The notes: generated from the sequence alone by a model not told the origin. A stretch of 64,000 bases of DNA from Acidimicrobiaceae bacterium (GCA_030837965.1 JAUTXP010000030.1:1-64000), one strand, 5' to 3'; numbered from the stretch's first letter, positions 36,442-45,310 are shown. Program-made: numbers and translations.

Positions 36442-37428
36442 TCAGCGGGGGAGGAGGCCCATGGCCGCCGCGGCCCGGGCGTAGGTGTCGGCGGCCATGC
36501 CCTCGGCCTTGGCCGCGCCCTTGTCCAGCACGGTGTGCACGTACGCGGGGTCGGCGGCCAGCGCCGCGTAGCGGTCCTGCACCGGTCGCAGATAGGCCAC
36601 CACGGCCTCGGCCGTGTCCGCCTTCAGCGGCCCGTACTGGGTGTAGGACGCAGCCAAGTCCTCGACCGGAGTGCCGGTCACCGCGCCCAGGATGGTCAAC
36701 AGGTTCGACACGCCGGGCTTGGCCTGCACGTCGTAGCGCACGTCGCCGCCGGTGTCGGTGACGGCCCGCTTGATCTTGCGCTCGATGTCCTTGGGGTCGT
36801 CGAGCACGTAGACGGTGCCTTGCGGTGAGTCGTGCGACTTGCCCATCTTCCCCGTCGGGTCCTGCAGGTCCATGATGCGCGCCCCCACCTTGGGGATGGA
36901 CGCCTCCGGCACCACGAACGTGTCGCCGTATCGGTGGTTGAAGCGCATGGCCAGGTCCCGGGTCAGTTCGAGGTGCTGGCGCTGGTCGTCGCCCACCGGG
37001 ACCCGGTCCACGTCGTACAGCAGGATGTCGGCGGCCATCAGCACCGGATACGTCAACAGGCCGGCGCGCGCCTCGCCCTCGCCCCCTTTGGCCGACTTGT
37101 CCTTGAACTGGGTCATGCGCCGCAGCTCGCCGAACGAGGCCGTGCACTCCAGCAGCCAGGTCAAGCGCGGGTGCTGGGGCACATGGCTCTGCACGAACAG
37201 CGTGCACACGTCCGGGTCGAGTCCCACCGCCATCAGCACCATGGTCAGCTCCAACGTGAGCGATCGCAGCGCGTCCGGGTCGACGTCGACCGTGAGGGCG
37301 TGCAGGTCGACGATGGGGAAGAGGGCGTCGGCGTCGTGTTGGTCCTCGGCCCAGAACCGCAGCGCCCCGAGCAGGTTGCCGAGGGTGGCATGGCCGGTCG
37401 GCTTCAGGCCGGAGAGCACGCGGGTCAT
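36442..37428 (-). CDS. trpS: Tryptophanyl-tRNA synthetase
   Basis: The 328-aa class I synthetase charges tRNA-Trp. The HIGH-type motif is in SGLKPTGHATLGN, the KMSKS equivalent is GKMGKSHD, and family strings DLHALTVDVDPDALRS and MAADILLYDVDRVPVGDDQ are present. TAACCT lies 7 nt before the ATG, and its promoter is back-to-back with that of scpA. Confidence 0.96.
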   Translation of the reverse strand: MTRVLSGLKPTGHATLGNLLGALRFWAEDQHDADALFPIVDLHALTVDVDPDALRSLTLELTMVLMAVGLDPDVCTLFVQSHVPQHPRLTWLLECTASFGELRRMTQFKDKSAKGGEGEARAGLLTYPVLMAADILLYDVDRVPVGDDQRQHLELTRDLAMRFNHRYGDTFVVPEASIPKVGARIMDLQDPTGKMGKSHDSPQGTVYVLDDPKDIERKIKRAVTDTGGDVRYDVQAKPGVSNLLTILGAVTGTPVEDLAASYTQYGPLKADTAEAVVAYLRPVQDRYAALAADPAYVHTVLDKGAAKAEGMAADTYARAAAAMGLLPR

Positions 37429-37435
37429 CCACCTG

Positions 37436-37441
37436 AGGTTA
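37436..37441 (-). promoter_or_regulatory. -10 box TAACCT, leaderless spacing
   Basis: On the minus strand TAACCT lies 7 nt before the trpS ATG (37428). Confidence 0.5.
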
Positions 37442-37450
37442 GGTGGCCGG

Positions 37451-37456
37451 TATCCT
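37451..37456 (+). promoter_or_regulatory. -10 box TATCCT, leaderless spacing
   Basis: TATCCT lies 7 nt before the scpA ATG (37464), 9 nt from the divergent trpS box. Confidence 0.5.
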
Positions 37457-37463
37457 CGACCCG

Positions 37464-38240
37464 ATGGCTTATGACGTCGCGACCCCCGTTTTCGAGGGGC
37501 CGTTCGACCTCCTCCTGCACCTCATCACCAGGGAGCAGGTGGACCTCTACGAGATCTCCATCAGCCGGATCATCGACGCCTACCTGGCCGAGCTGGACCG
37601 CATGGAGAACCTCGATCTGGACGTGGCCACCGAGTTCCTCCTCATCGCCTCGACCCTGATCGAGCTCAAGACCCGCAGGCTGCTGCCCGGCCGCGACGAC
37701 GTGGACCTGGACGAGGAGTTGGCCCTCTGGGAGGAGCGCGACGTCCTGCTCGCCCGCCTCCTGGAATGCAAGACGTTCAAGGACGCGGCCGACGTGTTGT
37801 CCCGACTGGCCGCGGCCGCCGACCGCTCGGTGCCGCGCCGGACGGGCTTGGAGGAGCGCTTCCTCAGCCTCACGCCCGACCTGTTGGCGGGGGTCACCCC
37901 GGCCAGGCTCAAGGACGCCTTCATCCGGGCCGTCACCCCGAAGCCGCCCGCCCGGGTGCTGCTCGACCACGTCGCCCCCATCCGCATCAGCGTGCAGGAC
38001 GCGGTGGAGGAGCTGATCGACGAGCTGCCCCGCGTCGGCGTCATCACCTTCCGCCATCTCACCCAGGAGCTGGTCGAGCGGCTCGAGGTCATCGTGCGCT
38101 TCCTCGCCGTGCTCGAACTGTTCAAGGAGGGGTTGGTCGACCTGGACCAGGACGGCAACTTCGCCGACCTCACCGTCACCTGGCTGGGGGACAAGGCCGT
38201 GACATTGGAGTCGCTCAGCGTCGAGGAGTACCAGGGTTGA
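37464..38240 (+). CDS. scpA: Segregation and condensation protein A
   Basis: The 258-aa kleisin bridges SMC heads. The N-terminal FEGPFDLLLHLITREQVDLYEI and IASTLIELKTRRLLP are diagnostic, and the C-terminal winged helix (VITFRHLTQELVERLEVIVRFLAVLEL) contacts the SMC ATPase. ATG 37464 is preferred over an upstream in-frame start because of the TATCCT box. It is first of a run that continues through plsC. Confidence 0.95.
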   Translation: MAYDVATPVFEGPFDLLLHLITREQVDLYEISISRIIDAYLAELDRMENLDLDVATEFLLIASTLIELKTRRLLPGRDDVDLDEELALWEERDVLLARLLECKTFKDAADVLSRLAAAADRSVPRRTGLEERFLSLTPDLLAGVTPARLKDAFIRAVTPKPPARVLLDHVAPIRISVQDAVEELIDELPRVGVITFRHLTQELVERLEVIVRFLAVLELFKEGLVDLDQDGNFADLTVTWLGDKAVTLESLSVEEYQG

Positions 38241-38265
38241 GCGGCGCGAAGGCGGCACGGCGCTG

Positions 38266-38829
38266 ATGGCCAGCGAGGAGGAGCGGGCCATCGAGGCCAT
38301 CTTGATGGTGGCCGAAGACCCCATCGAGCCCGGCCTGCTGGCCCAGCTTCTCGAGGTGTCGGTCGAGCGGGTGGAGGCCATGTGCACGGCACTGGCCGAG
38401 TCCTATGAGGCTGACGACCGCGGCTTCGCCCTGGTGCGGGTGGCGGGCGGCTACCGCTTCCAGAGCCACCCGGACCTGTCGCCCTACGTCGAGCGCTTCG
38501 TGCTCGAAGGCCAGAACGCCCGCATGTCCTCGGCCGCCTTGGAGACGCTGGCCATCGTGGCCTACAAGCAGCCCGTCTCCCGGGCCCAGGTGTCCGCCAT
38601 CAGAGGCGTCAACGTGGACGGCGTCATGCGCACGTTGCAGGTCCGCGGCTACATCGAGGAGGTGGCGCGCGACCCGGGGCCGGGACAGGCCGTGCTGTAC
38701 GGGACCACGCGCATGTTCCTCGAGAAGCTTGGCCTGGACACGCTCGACGACCTGCCGCCGCTCGGCGACTTCGTGCCCGGGCCCGACGTGGTGGAGGCGC
38801 TCGAACAGGGGTTGCGACCCGACGCGTGA
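38266..38829 (+). CDS. scpB: Segregation and condensation protein B
   Basis: The 187-aa partner of ScpA has two winged-helix domains: ERAIEAILMVAEDPIEPGLLA at the start, then ALETLAIVAYKQPVSRAQVSAIRGVNVDGVM and RGYIEEVARDPGPGQAVLYG, the family core. It lies 25 nt after scpA and overlaps the pseudouridine synthase gene by 4 nt. Confidence 0.95.
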   Translation: MASEEERAIEAILMVAEDPIEPGLLAQLLEVSVERVEAMCTALAESYEADDRGFALVRVAGGYRFQSHPDLSPYVERFVLEGQNARMSSAALETLAIVAYKQPVSRAQVSAIRGVNVDGVMRTLQVRGYIEEVARDPGPGQAVLYGTTRMFLEKLGLDTLDDLPPLGDFVPGPDVVEALEQGLRPDA

Positions 38830-39587
38830 CGGCGTCGTCTCCTGACGGTGGACCTCCTGAAGCCGGGCGGCTGCCCGACGGCGAGCGGCTGCAGAAGACG
38901 CTCGCCCGGCTGGGCTTCGGCAGCAGGCGGGTGTGCGAGGACCTGATCGCCGAGGGGCGGGTCACGGTCAACGGCGAGGCCGCCGAACTCGGGCGCAGGG
39001 TCGACCTCGAACACGATGCCGTAGCCGTCGACGGGGTTCCCGTCGGCATCAAGCCCGATCTGGTGTACCTGCTGCTGCACAAGCCCCGCGGCGTCTACAC
39101 CACGGCCCACGACCCGCAGGGCCGGCCGACGGTCATCGACCTCGTGCCCCAGCACACGCGGGTGTTCCCCGTGGGCAGGCTGGACGCCGACACCGAGGGC
39201 CTGTTGCTCCTCACCAACGACGGCGACCTCACCCACCGTCTCACCCATCCCAGCTTCGGGGTCGAGAAGGAGTATTTGGCCGAAGTCGACGGCTCGCCCA
39301 CGCCCGCCGCCGTGCGCAGGCTGCGCACCGGCGTGGAGTTGGACGACGGGCCGACGGCGCCGGCCAAGGTGTCGACGGTCGGTTCATCGGGCTTGCGCAT
39401 CGTGATCCACGAGGGCCGCAACCGGCAGGTGCGCCGAATGTGCGAGGCCGTTGGGCATCCCGTTCGCAGGCTGGTGCGCACCCGCATCGGGCCGCTCACC
39501 GACCGCAGGCTGAAGCCGGGGGAGTGGCGCGCGCTGACCACCGAAGAGGTCCGTGCCCTCGAAAGGGCAGCCGCACCCCGCCACTAG
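38826..39587 (+). CDS. rluB: 23S rRNA pseudouridine synthase, RsuA/RluB family
   Basis: The 253-aa enzyme has an N-terminal S4 domain (ERLQKTLARLGFGSRRVCED) and the catalytic GRLDADTEGLLLLTNDG, with the Asp that attacks the target uridine. RNRQVRRMCEAVGHPVRRLVR near the C-terminus is typical of RsuA/RluB. It starts at GTG and is coupled to scpB, the common scpA-scpB-rluB order. Confidence 0.93.
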   Translation: MTASSPDGGPPEAGRLPDGERLQKTLARLGFGSRRVCEDLIAEGRVTVNGEAAELGRRVDLEHDAVAVDGVPVGIKPDLVYLLLHKPRGVYTTAHDPQGRPTVIDLVPQHTRVFPVGRLDADTEGLLLLTNDGDLTHRLTHPSFGVEKEYLAEVDGSPTPAAVRRLRTGVELDDGPTAPAKVSTVGSSGLRIVIHEGRNRQVRRMCEAVGHPVRRLVRTRIGPLTDRRLKPGEWRALTTEEVRALERAAAPRH

Positions 39588-39590
39588 AGT
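39585..39590 (+). promoter_or_regulatory. -10 box TAGAGT, leaderless spacing
   Basis: TAGAGT overlaps the rluB stop and lies 7 nt before the chorismate mutase ATG (39598): a probable internal promoter. Confidence 0.5.
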
Positions 39591-39597
39591 CCCCGGG

Positions 39598-39966
39598 ATG
39601 CCGCTCGCCGTCCGGGGCCTGCGCGGCGCCACCACGGTGGACGCCGACACCGCTGAACAGATCAAGGAGCGCGTCACCGCGCTGGTCGAGGCCATGATCG
39701 AGCGCAACGGGTTGGACAATGAGGACTTGGTGTCGGTCGTGTTCACCGCCACCGACGACATCCACGCCATGTTCCCCGCCACCGCGGCCCGGGCCGTAGG
39801 GCTGGGCGACGTGCCCCTCTTGTGCGCGCGTGAGCTGGAAGTCGTGGGCGGGGCGCCGCGCTGCATTCGTGTGCTCATGCACGTCTATACGGAAAAGAGC
39901 CGGGCCGAGCTCCACCACGTGTACCTCGAAGGGGCCCGCAACCTGCGCGATGACCTCCCCGACTAG
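39598..39966 (+). CDS. aroH: Chorismate mutase, AroH class
   Basis: The 122-aa trimeric enzyme converts chorismate to prephenate. AroH hallmarks are VRGLRGATTVDADTAEQI with an active-site Arg, VVFTATDDIHAMFPATAAR and PLLCARELEVVGGAPRCIRV, then TEKSRAELHHVYLEGARNLR. Its end overlaps tyrA by 17 nt, so mutase and dehydrogenase steps are coupled. Confidence 0.95.
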   Translation: MPLAVRGLRGATTVDADTAEQIKERVTALVEAMIERNGLDNEDLVSVVFTATDDIHAMFPATAARAVGLGDVPLLCARELEVVGGAPRCIRVLMHVYTEKSRAELHHVYLEGARNLRDDLPD

Positions 39967-41017
39967 GCGAGCGCAGGTCTGGGGCACCGGGCTCATCGGG
40001 GGGTCGATCGGCCTGGCCTTGCGCAGGCAGGGCTGGCACGTCACCGGCCGCGACCGCGACGAGGACAGGGCCGGTCGAGCAGTGGCGTTGGGCGCCCTCG
40101 ACGCCACTGGTGTTGATGAAGGCGCGTCGATCACCTTCATTGCCACGCCCGTTTCGACGGTGGCCGACCTGGCCCGCGATGCGTTGGCGCGCGGCGGCGT
40201 AGTCACCGATGTGGGCAGCGTGAAGAAGCCCATCGTGGACGCGGTGAACAGCGCGCACTTCGTGGGCGGGCATCCGATGGCGGGCTCAGAGCAGGAGGGC
40301 GTGGACGGGGCCGAGGCCGACCTGTTCGAGGGGGCCACGTGGGTGCTTACGCCCACCGATCAGACCGACAGCGACGCGTTCATGACCGTGCGCTCGGTCG
40401 TCTCCTCGCTGGGCGCCAACGTGGTGGCCCTGCCCCCGGAGCGCCACGACGCGCTGGTGGCACTGGTGTCGCACGTCCCCCACCTCACCGCCGCGTCGCT
40501 CATGGGCCTGGCCGCGGAGCGGGCCGAGGAGAGCAGCGCCCTGCTGCGGCTGGCCGCGGGCGGGTTCAGGGACATGACGCGCATCGCGGCCGGGCACCCC
40601 GGCATCTGGCCCGACATCTGCGTCGAGAACCGCGACGCCATCGTCGACGCGTTGGACAGCCTGCTGGCCGCGTTAGGCGACGTGCGCTCGGTGGTGGCGG
40701 GGGCGGACCGCGACGGGCTGCTGCGGATTCTGGAGCGGGCCCGCGCCGCGAGGGTCAACCTGCCGTCGCGTGCCGTGCAAGCCGAGGCGTTGGCCGAGCT
40801 TCGAGTCCCGGTGCCGGACCGGCCTGGCGTCATCGCCGAGGTGACCACGCTCGCGGGGGAGCTGGCCGTGAACATCTACGACTTGGAGATCGCCCACTCG
40901 ACCGAAGGCGACAGGGGCGTGCTCGTGCTGGTGGTCGACGCGGCCGCGGCCGACTTGTTCCGCGGCGCGCTGTTGGCCCGCAACTTCAGGGTGTCCGTCA
41001 CTCGGCTCGGCGCGTGA
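39950..41017 (+). CDS. tyrA: Prephenate dehydrogenase with C-terminal ACT domain
   Basis: The 355-aa enzyme oxidatively decarboxylates prephenate to 4-hydroxyphenylpyruvate for tyrosine. The Rossmann motif is GTGLIGGSIGLALRRQG, followed by VTDVGSVKKPIV and GGHPMAGSEQEGVDGA, the substrate region. A C-terminal ACT domain (about residues 285-355; VPDRPGVIAEVTTLAGELAV) probably gives feedback control by tyrosine. ATG 39950 lies inside the aroH end. Confidence 0.95.
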   Translation: MTSPTRRAQVWGTGLIGGSIGLALRRQGWHVTGRDRDEDRAGRAVALGALDATGVDEGASITFIATPVSTVADLARDALARGGVVTDVGSVKKPIVDAVNSAHFVGGHPMAGSEQEGVDGAEADLFEGATWVLTPTDQTDSDAFMTVRSVVSSLGANVVALPPERHDALVALVSHVPHLTAASLMGLAAERAEESSALLRLAAGGFRDMTRIAAGHPGIWPDICVENRDAIVDALDSLLAALGDVRSVVAGADRDGLLRILERARAARVNLPSRAVQAEALAELRVPVPDRPGVIAEVTTLAGELAVNIYDLEIAHSTEGDRGVLVLVVDAAAADLFRGALLARNFRVSVTRLGA

Positions 41018-42219
41018 CCGACGCTCGTCTCGCATTGGCGGAACTCGCCGTCGAGCCGTTGGCTGGGCCGCCGCACGCGGTGGTGCGGGTGCCGGGCTCC
41101 AAGAGCCTCACCAACCGGGCCTTGGTGTGCGCGCTGTTGGCATCGGGCCGCTCGGTGCTCACGGGTGCCCTCGACGCGGACGACACCAGGGCCATGGCCG
41201 AAGCGGTGGCCCGGTTGGGCGCGGCCGTGGCATGGGAGGGCACGACCATCACGGTGGACGGCACGGGCGGGGAGCTGACCCCCGGGCCTTTGACCCTGCA
41301 CGTGCGGGACTCGGGCACGTGCGCGCGGTTCCTGGCGCCGGTGTTGGCGTTGGGGCGCGGGCGGTACGTGCTCGACGGCAGCGAGCAGTTGCGGCGCAGG
41401 CCCATGCGGCCGATGGTCGAGGCCCTGCGCTCTCTGGGCGTGGAGGTGCAGGGCGACTCCCTTCCGCTGACCATTCTGGGCACAGGCTCGCTCCTGCCAT
41501 CCGAGGTGGCGGTGCCCGGAGGCGTGTCGAGCCAGTTCATCAGCGGGCTCTTGCTGGCCGGTGCGCGCGTGCGGGCCGAAGGCGACGTCGTCTCGCGGCC
41601 CTACATCGAGATGACCGAGCACGTGCGGGCCGCGTTCGCCGGACAGGGCACGGACTTCGCCATCGAGCCCGACGCCACCGCGGCCTCCTACTTCTACGCC
41701 GCGGCCGCCATGTTCGATGGCGGGTCGGTGGCGGTGGAAGGTCTGGGTCCGGACTCGGTGCAGGGTGACATTGCCTTCGTGGATCGGTTGGTCGAGATGG
41801 GGGCGCGCCTCGACGGCCAGAACGCCTTGGTGGGCACCGGCACCTTTCGAGGGATCACCGTCGACCTGCGGGACACGCCCGACGTGGCCCAGACCCTGGC
41901 CGCCGCGGCCGTGTTCGCCGACGGGCCGACGACCATCACCGGCATCGGGTTCGTGCGGGGTCACGAAACGGACCGCATCAAAGCCGTGGTCACCGAGTTG
42001 CGCAGGCTCGGGTTGCAGGCCGACGAGGCCGACGACGGCTTCACCGTGCACCCGGCCCCACCCCGTCCCGCCCTGGTCGAGACCTACGGCGACCACCGCA
42101 TGGCCATGGCCTTCGCCCTCATCGGCCTCAAGACGCCCGGCATCCGCATCAAGGACCCTGGCTGCGTGGCCAAGACCTTCCCCGAGTTCTGGTCCGTGCT
42201 CGACGGCCTCCGTCGCTAG
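41014..42219 (+). CDS. aroA: 3-phosphoshikimate 1-carboxyvinyltransferase (EPSP synthase)
   Basis: The 401-aa shikimate-pathway enzyme has PGSKSLTNRALVCALLASG at residues 18-36, DSGTCARFLAPV, GSEQLRRRPMRPMVEALRSLG and the C-terminal ETYGDHRMAMAFAL. GTG 41014 overlaps the tyrA stop (GTGA). Its position beside aroH and tyrA gives a compact aromatic amino-acid module. Confidence 0.96.
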   Translation: MTDARLALAELAVEPLAGPPHAVVRVPGSKSLTNRALVCALLASGRSVLTGALDADDTRAMAEAVARLGAAVAWEGTTITVDGTGGELTPGPLTLHVRDSGTCARFLAPVLALGRGRYVLDGSEQLRRRPMRPMVEALRSLGVEVQGDSLPLTILGTGSLLPSEVAVPGGVSSQFISGLLLAGARVRAEGDVVSRPYIEMTEHVRAAFAGQGTDFAIEPDATAASYFYAAAAMFDGGSVAVEGLGPDSVQGDIAFVDRLVEMGARLDGQNALVGTGTFRGITVDLRDTPDVAQTLAAAAVFADGPTTITGIGFVRGHETDRIKAVVTELRRLGLQADEADDGFTVHPAPPRPALVETYGDHRMAMAFALIGLKTPGIRIKDPGCVAKTFPEFWSVLDGLRR

Positions 42220-42229
42220 GGTGCCCGCC

Positions 42230-42823
42230 GTGCGCGTCATCGCCATCGACGGCCCGGCGGGCTCGGGCAAGTCGACCGTCGCCCGCAGGCTGGCCGAGCG
42301 CCTCGGCCTCGACTACCTCGACTCCGGTGCCATGTACCGATCGGTCGCGCTGGCCGCCCTTCAACAGGGCGTCGATCCTCATGACGCCGATGCGGTGGCC
42401 GCGTTGGCCCCCGGCGTGGTGGTCGAGTTCGGCGACGCGGTGCGCACGCCCGAGGTCAATGCCATCGTGAGCGCGGTGGCGGCCGTGCCCGCGGTGCGGA
42501 CCGAGTTGGTGCGCAGGCAGCGGGAGTGGGCCGACGAGCACGGTGGCGGTGTGGTCGAGGGCCGCGACATCGGGACCGTCGTGTTCCCGCACGCCGAGTT
42601 GAAGGTCTTCCTCACGGCCAGCGCGCACGAGCGGGCCCGGCGTCGGGGCGACGAGACGGGCGAGCAGGACTATGACGTGGTTGCCGCCGACCTGGCCCGC
42701 AGGGACGACCTCGACTCCACCAGGGAGACGTCGCCGTTGAAGCCCGCGGAGGACGCGTTGGTGATCGACACCACCGGCCGCCCAGTGGACGACATCGTCG
42801 ACGAGGTGGTGAGGAAGCTGTGA
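42230..42823 (+). CDS. cmk: Cytidylate kinase
   Basis: The 197-aa kinase phosphorylates CMP/dCMP. The P-loop is DGPAGSGKSTVARRLAERLG, followed by LDYLDSGAMYRSVA, GVVEGRDIGTVVFPHAELKVF and the LID RRDDLDSTRETSPL. GTG 42230 follows an AGGG stretch; GTG 42221 is an alternative 3 codons earlier. It overlaps plsC by GTGA. Confidence 0.95.
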   Translation: MRVIAIDGPAGSGKSTVARRLAERLGLDYLDSGAMYRSVALAALQQGVDPHDADAVAALAPGVVVEFGDAVRTPEVNAIVSAVAAVPAVRTELVRRQREWADEHGGGVVEGRDIGTVVFPHAELKVFLTASAHERARRRGDETGEQDYDVVAADLARRDDLDSTRETSPLKPAEDALVIDTTGRPVDDIVDEVVRKL

Positions 42824-43506
42824 GCCCCGCGCCCGTGGTGAACGTGGCCGCCGCGCCCGGCCGGGGTGAGCTGCTGCTCTACCGCATCGTGCGGGGCATC
42901 GTGGTCGGCTTCTGCAAGCTGTTCTGGCGGGTGCGCTTCGACGGCTTGGAGCACGTGCCCGCCCGCGGGCCGTTCGTGCTGGCGCCCGTGCACCGGTCCA
43001 ACGTGGACACGCCGTTGGTCGCCGGGGTCACGCGCCGGCGGATGCGGTTCATGGGCAAGGACTCGATGTGGAAGATCAAGCCCATCGGCAGGCTGTTCAG
43101 TGCCCTGGGCGCCTTCCCCGTGCACCGCGGGACAGTGGACAGGGAGGCCTTGCGGCGGACGATCGAGGTGTTGCAGGCAGGCGAGCCGGTGGTGATCTTC
43201 CCCGAGGGCACCCGTCAGTCCGGGCCGTTGGTGCAGCCGCTGTTCGAAGGGGCCGCCTACGTGGCCGCCCGCACCGGCGTGCCCGTCGTGCCCGTCGGCA
43301 TCGGCGGGTCGGAGCAGGCCATGCCCAAGGGGGCCAAGATGCTCAAGCCCGTCAAGGTCCACATCGTGGTGGGCGAGCCGCTGGTGCCGCCACCGCTGGG
43401 CCCGGGCGAGCGGGCGCCGCGACGGGTCGTGCACGAGATGACCGAGGACCTGCACGCCCGGCTCCAGGCCCTGTTCGACCAGGCCCAAATCCGCGCCACC
43501 CGGTAA
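42820..43506 (+). CDS. plsC: 1-acyl-sn-glycerol-3-phosphate acyltransferase
   Basis: The 228-aa membrane-associated acyltransferase carries the catalytic HX4D motif (HRSNVD), the substrate motif FPEGTRQSGPL and PVVPVGIGGSEQAMPKG. It makes phosphatidic acid. The order cmk-plsC is widespread. It starts at GTG overlapping the cmk stop and is followed by palindrome C2. Confidence 0.93.
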   Translation: MSPAPVVNVAAAPGRGELLLYRIVRGIVVGFCKLFWRVRFDGLEHVPARGPFVLAPVHRSNVDTPLVAGVTRRRMRFMGKDSMWKIKPIGRLFSALGAFPVHRGTVDREALRRTIEVLQAGEPVVIFPEGTRQSGPLVQPLFEGAAYVAARTGVPVVPVGIGGSEQAMPKGAKMLKPVKVHIVVGEPLVPPPLGPGERAPRRVVHEMTEDLHARLQALFDQAQIRATR

Positions 43507-43529
43507 CCCCCACCCGGTAACCCCTCCAT

Positions 43530-43560
43530 CTTTTCCACAGCAACAGGTGCTGTGGAAAAG
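43530..43560 (+). repeat. Palindromic element, family C copy 2
   Basis: A perfect 13-bp stem CTTTTCCACAGCA (43530-43542) / TGCTGTGGAAAAG (43548-43560) with loop ACAGG. The flanks CCATC on the left and TCGCGGGGT on the right match copy 1. It lies between convergent plsC and an HD gene. Confidence 0.88.
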
Positions 43561-43585
43561 TCGCGGGGTGGGAGGTGCGGGGCGG

Positions 43586-44128
43586 TTAGAAGGTGCTGGG
43601 GCGGGCGAAGACCTGGCGGATCAGGGGCTCGAAGTGCTCGAGCGGCTCGGTGGCGTAGGCCGGGTCGAAGCTGGTCTGGTCCCACTCGTCGGCGAACCGC
43701 TCGGCCAGGCCGAACCAGGCCTCGCCCCGGTACTGCTCACGGGCATTCGGGTCCTTGCCGAAGTGGGCGTAGTAGTGACGGCCCTGGAAGTCCTGATGGG
43801 CCCTGATCATCCAGTAGACCTCGTCGCGCACATACGGTTTGAGGATCTCGGCCGCGATGGCCGGATGGTTGGGGATGGAGACGGCCTTGCCGATGTCGTG
43901 GCACAGCGACGCCGCCACCACCTCGGTGTCGGCCCCGTCCCGCTCGGCCCTCGTCGCCGTCTGCAGGCAGTGGGTGAGCTGGTCGGTGGCGAACCCGTCG
44001 ACGACCTCGCCCAGACTGCGCAACAGCATCAGCACCCGCTCCGCGGCCCGCCCCTGGTTGTTCAGGTGCTTCACACCGATCTCGGCCCACTGCGCCGCCG
44101 TCGACTCGTCCATGCGGGTAAACGTCAT
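43586..44128 (-). CDS. HD-domain protein resembling PhnZ-type diiron oxygenases
   Basis: The 180-aa protein has LTHCLQTATRAERDGADTEV followed by AASLCHDIGKAVSIPNHPAI, giving the H...HD...H metal set, then WMIRAHQDFQGRHYYAHFG and EWDQTSFDPAY. This arrangement resembles the PhnZ/TmpB branch of HD mixed-valence diiron oxygenases more than nucleotide hydrolases, though that is a judgement by eye. The ATG is at 44128; a GAGACT box lies 6 nt upstream. Confidence 0.75.
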   Translation of the reverse strand: MTFTRMDESTAAQWAEIGVKHLNNQGRAAERVLMLLRSLGEVVDGFATDQLTHCLQTATRAERDGADTEVVAASLCHDIGKAVSIPNHPAIAAEILKPYVRDEVYWMIRAHQDFQGRHYYAHFGKDPNAREQYRGEAWFGLAERFADEWDQTSFDPAYATEPLEHFEPLIRQVFARPSTF

Positions 44129-44155
44129 GGCCCCAGTCTCGCGGCTTTGGACGTG

Positions 44156-44211
44156 TTCGGCGAACGGGCTGGGAGAACGGGCGGGGCAACGGGCGGGGCG
44201 AACGGGTTGGG
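44156..44211 (+). repeat. GC-rich 12-13 bp tandem repeat
   Basis: Four imperfect units based on GAACGGGCGGGGC fill the gap between ispH and the HD gene. No clear function; they may disturb or end transcription from ispH. Confidence 0.6.
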
Positions 44212-45261
44212 TTACCTGGGGAGGCCGACCAGGTCGTCCAGCACGTCGCTGGCCGCGACCTGCCGGTCGTCGGCCAAGGCCGGGTCCTTGGGCAGCGGCC
44301 CGAACAACGAGAACGTCACCGCCGCGGCGGCCGCGTCGAGCAGCCTTCGCAACTCGGGCGGCGGTGGGAAGTACTCGTCCTCGTCGGTGACCTCGACCAG
44401 CGTCACGCCATGGGCGGGCGCCAGGCGCGAGACCACGTCGCGCACCAGTTCCTCCGGTGCCGACGCCCCCGCGGTCACGCCCACCACGCCCGACAGGTCC
44501 GTGGGCAGTTCATCGGGACCGTTGACCCGCAGCACGCGGGCCGCGCCGCTGGCCCTCGCCACCTTCTCCAAGGCGACGGTGTTGGACGAGTTCGACGAGC
44601 CGATTACCACCACCGCGTCCGACTGCGACGCGATCTCCTTCAACGCCGACTGTCGGTTGGTCGTGGCGAAGCACAGGTCCGATCGACCGGGCATCCACAT
44701 CTGGGGGAATCGGTCCTGGGCCGCGTCCCGCACGCCGAACCACTCGTCCTGGCTCAACGTGGTCTGAGCGAGGAACGCCACCGGCGTCTCCGGCGCCAGG
44801 TCCAGCCCGGCCACGTCCGACTCGCGCTCCACCAGCCGCACCGCGCTGGGCGCCACGGCCATGGTGCCCAGCGCCTCGTCGTGGCCCTCGTGGCCCACAT
44901 AGATGACGGTGTAGCCCTTGCCCGCCCGCACCTTGACCTCGTGATGGACCTTGGTCACCAGCGGGCAGACGGCGTCGATCACCACACCGCCCTTGGCCCT
45001 GGCTGCGGCCACCACATCAGGCGCCGAGCCGTGGGCCGACAGCATCAGCGGCGCCCCAGCGGGGACGCGGGCCACGTCGTCCACGAACACCACGCCCAGG
45101 CGCCGGAACCGGTCGACCACGACCTGGTTGTGGACGATCTCGTGGTAGCAGTACACCGGCGGCTCGAAGACCCTGACCATCCACGCCAAGGCCTTGATGG
45201 CCATCTCCACGCCCGCACAAAAGCCACGCGGCGCGGCGAGCAGGACGCGGTCGACGGGCAC
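44212..45261 (-). CDS. ispH: 4-hydroxy-3-methylbut-2-enyl diphosphate reductase
   Basis: The 349-aa iron-sulfur enzyme performs the last MEP-pathway step, forming IPP and DMAPP. The three cluster cysteines are in APRGFCAGVEMAI (C15), IDAVCPLVTKVHHEV and DLCFATTNRQSAL. SAHGSAPDV and VVIGSSNSSNTVAL contact substrate. A C-terminal extension of about 20 residues follows the core. The start is GTG with TAGCCT 6 nt upstream. Confidence 0.96.
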   Translation of the reverse strand: MPVDRVLLAAPRGFCAGVEMAIKALAWMVRVFEPPVYCYHEIVHNQVVVDRFRRLGVVFVDDVARVPAGAPLMLSAHGSAPDVVAAARAKGGVVIDAVCPLVTKVHHEVKVRAGKGYTVIYVGHEGHDEALGTMAVAPSAVRLVERESDVAGLDLAPETPVAFLAQTTLSQDEWFGVRDAAQDRFPQMWMPGRSDLCFATTNRQSALKEIASQSDAVVVIGSSNSSNTVALEKVARASGAARVLRVNGPDELPTDLSGVVGVTAGASAPEELVRDVVSRLAPAHGVTLVEVTDEDEYFPPPPELRRLLDAAAAAVTFSLFGPLPKDPALADDRQVAASDVLDDLVGLPR

Positions 45262-45267
45262 GATCCC

Positions 45268-45273
45268 AGGCTA
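45268..45273 (-). promoter_or_regulatory. -10 box TAGCCT, leaderless spacing
   Basis: On the minus strand TAGCCT lies 6 nt before the ispH GTG start (45261). Confidence 0.5.
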
Positions 45274-45310
45274 CCGGCGCCCCGTCCCTTCACCGCCCCG
45301 TCGTCTCCCG

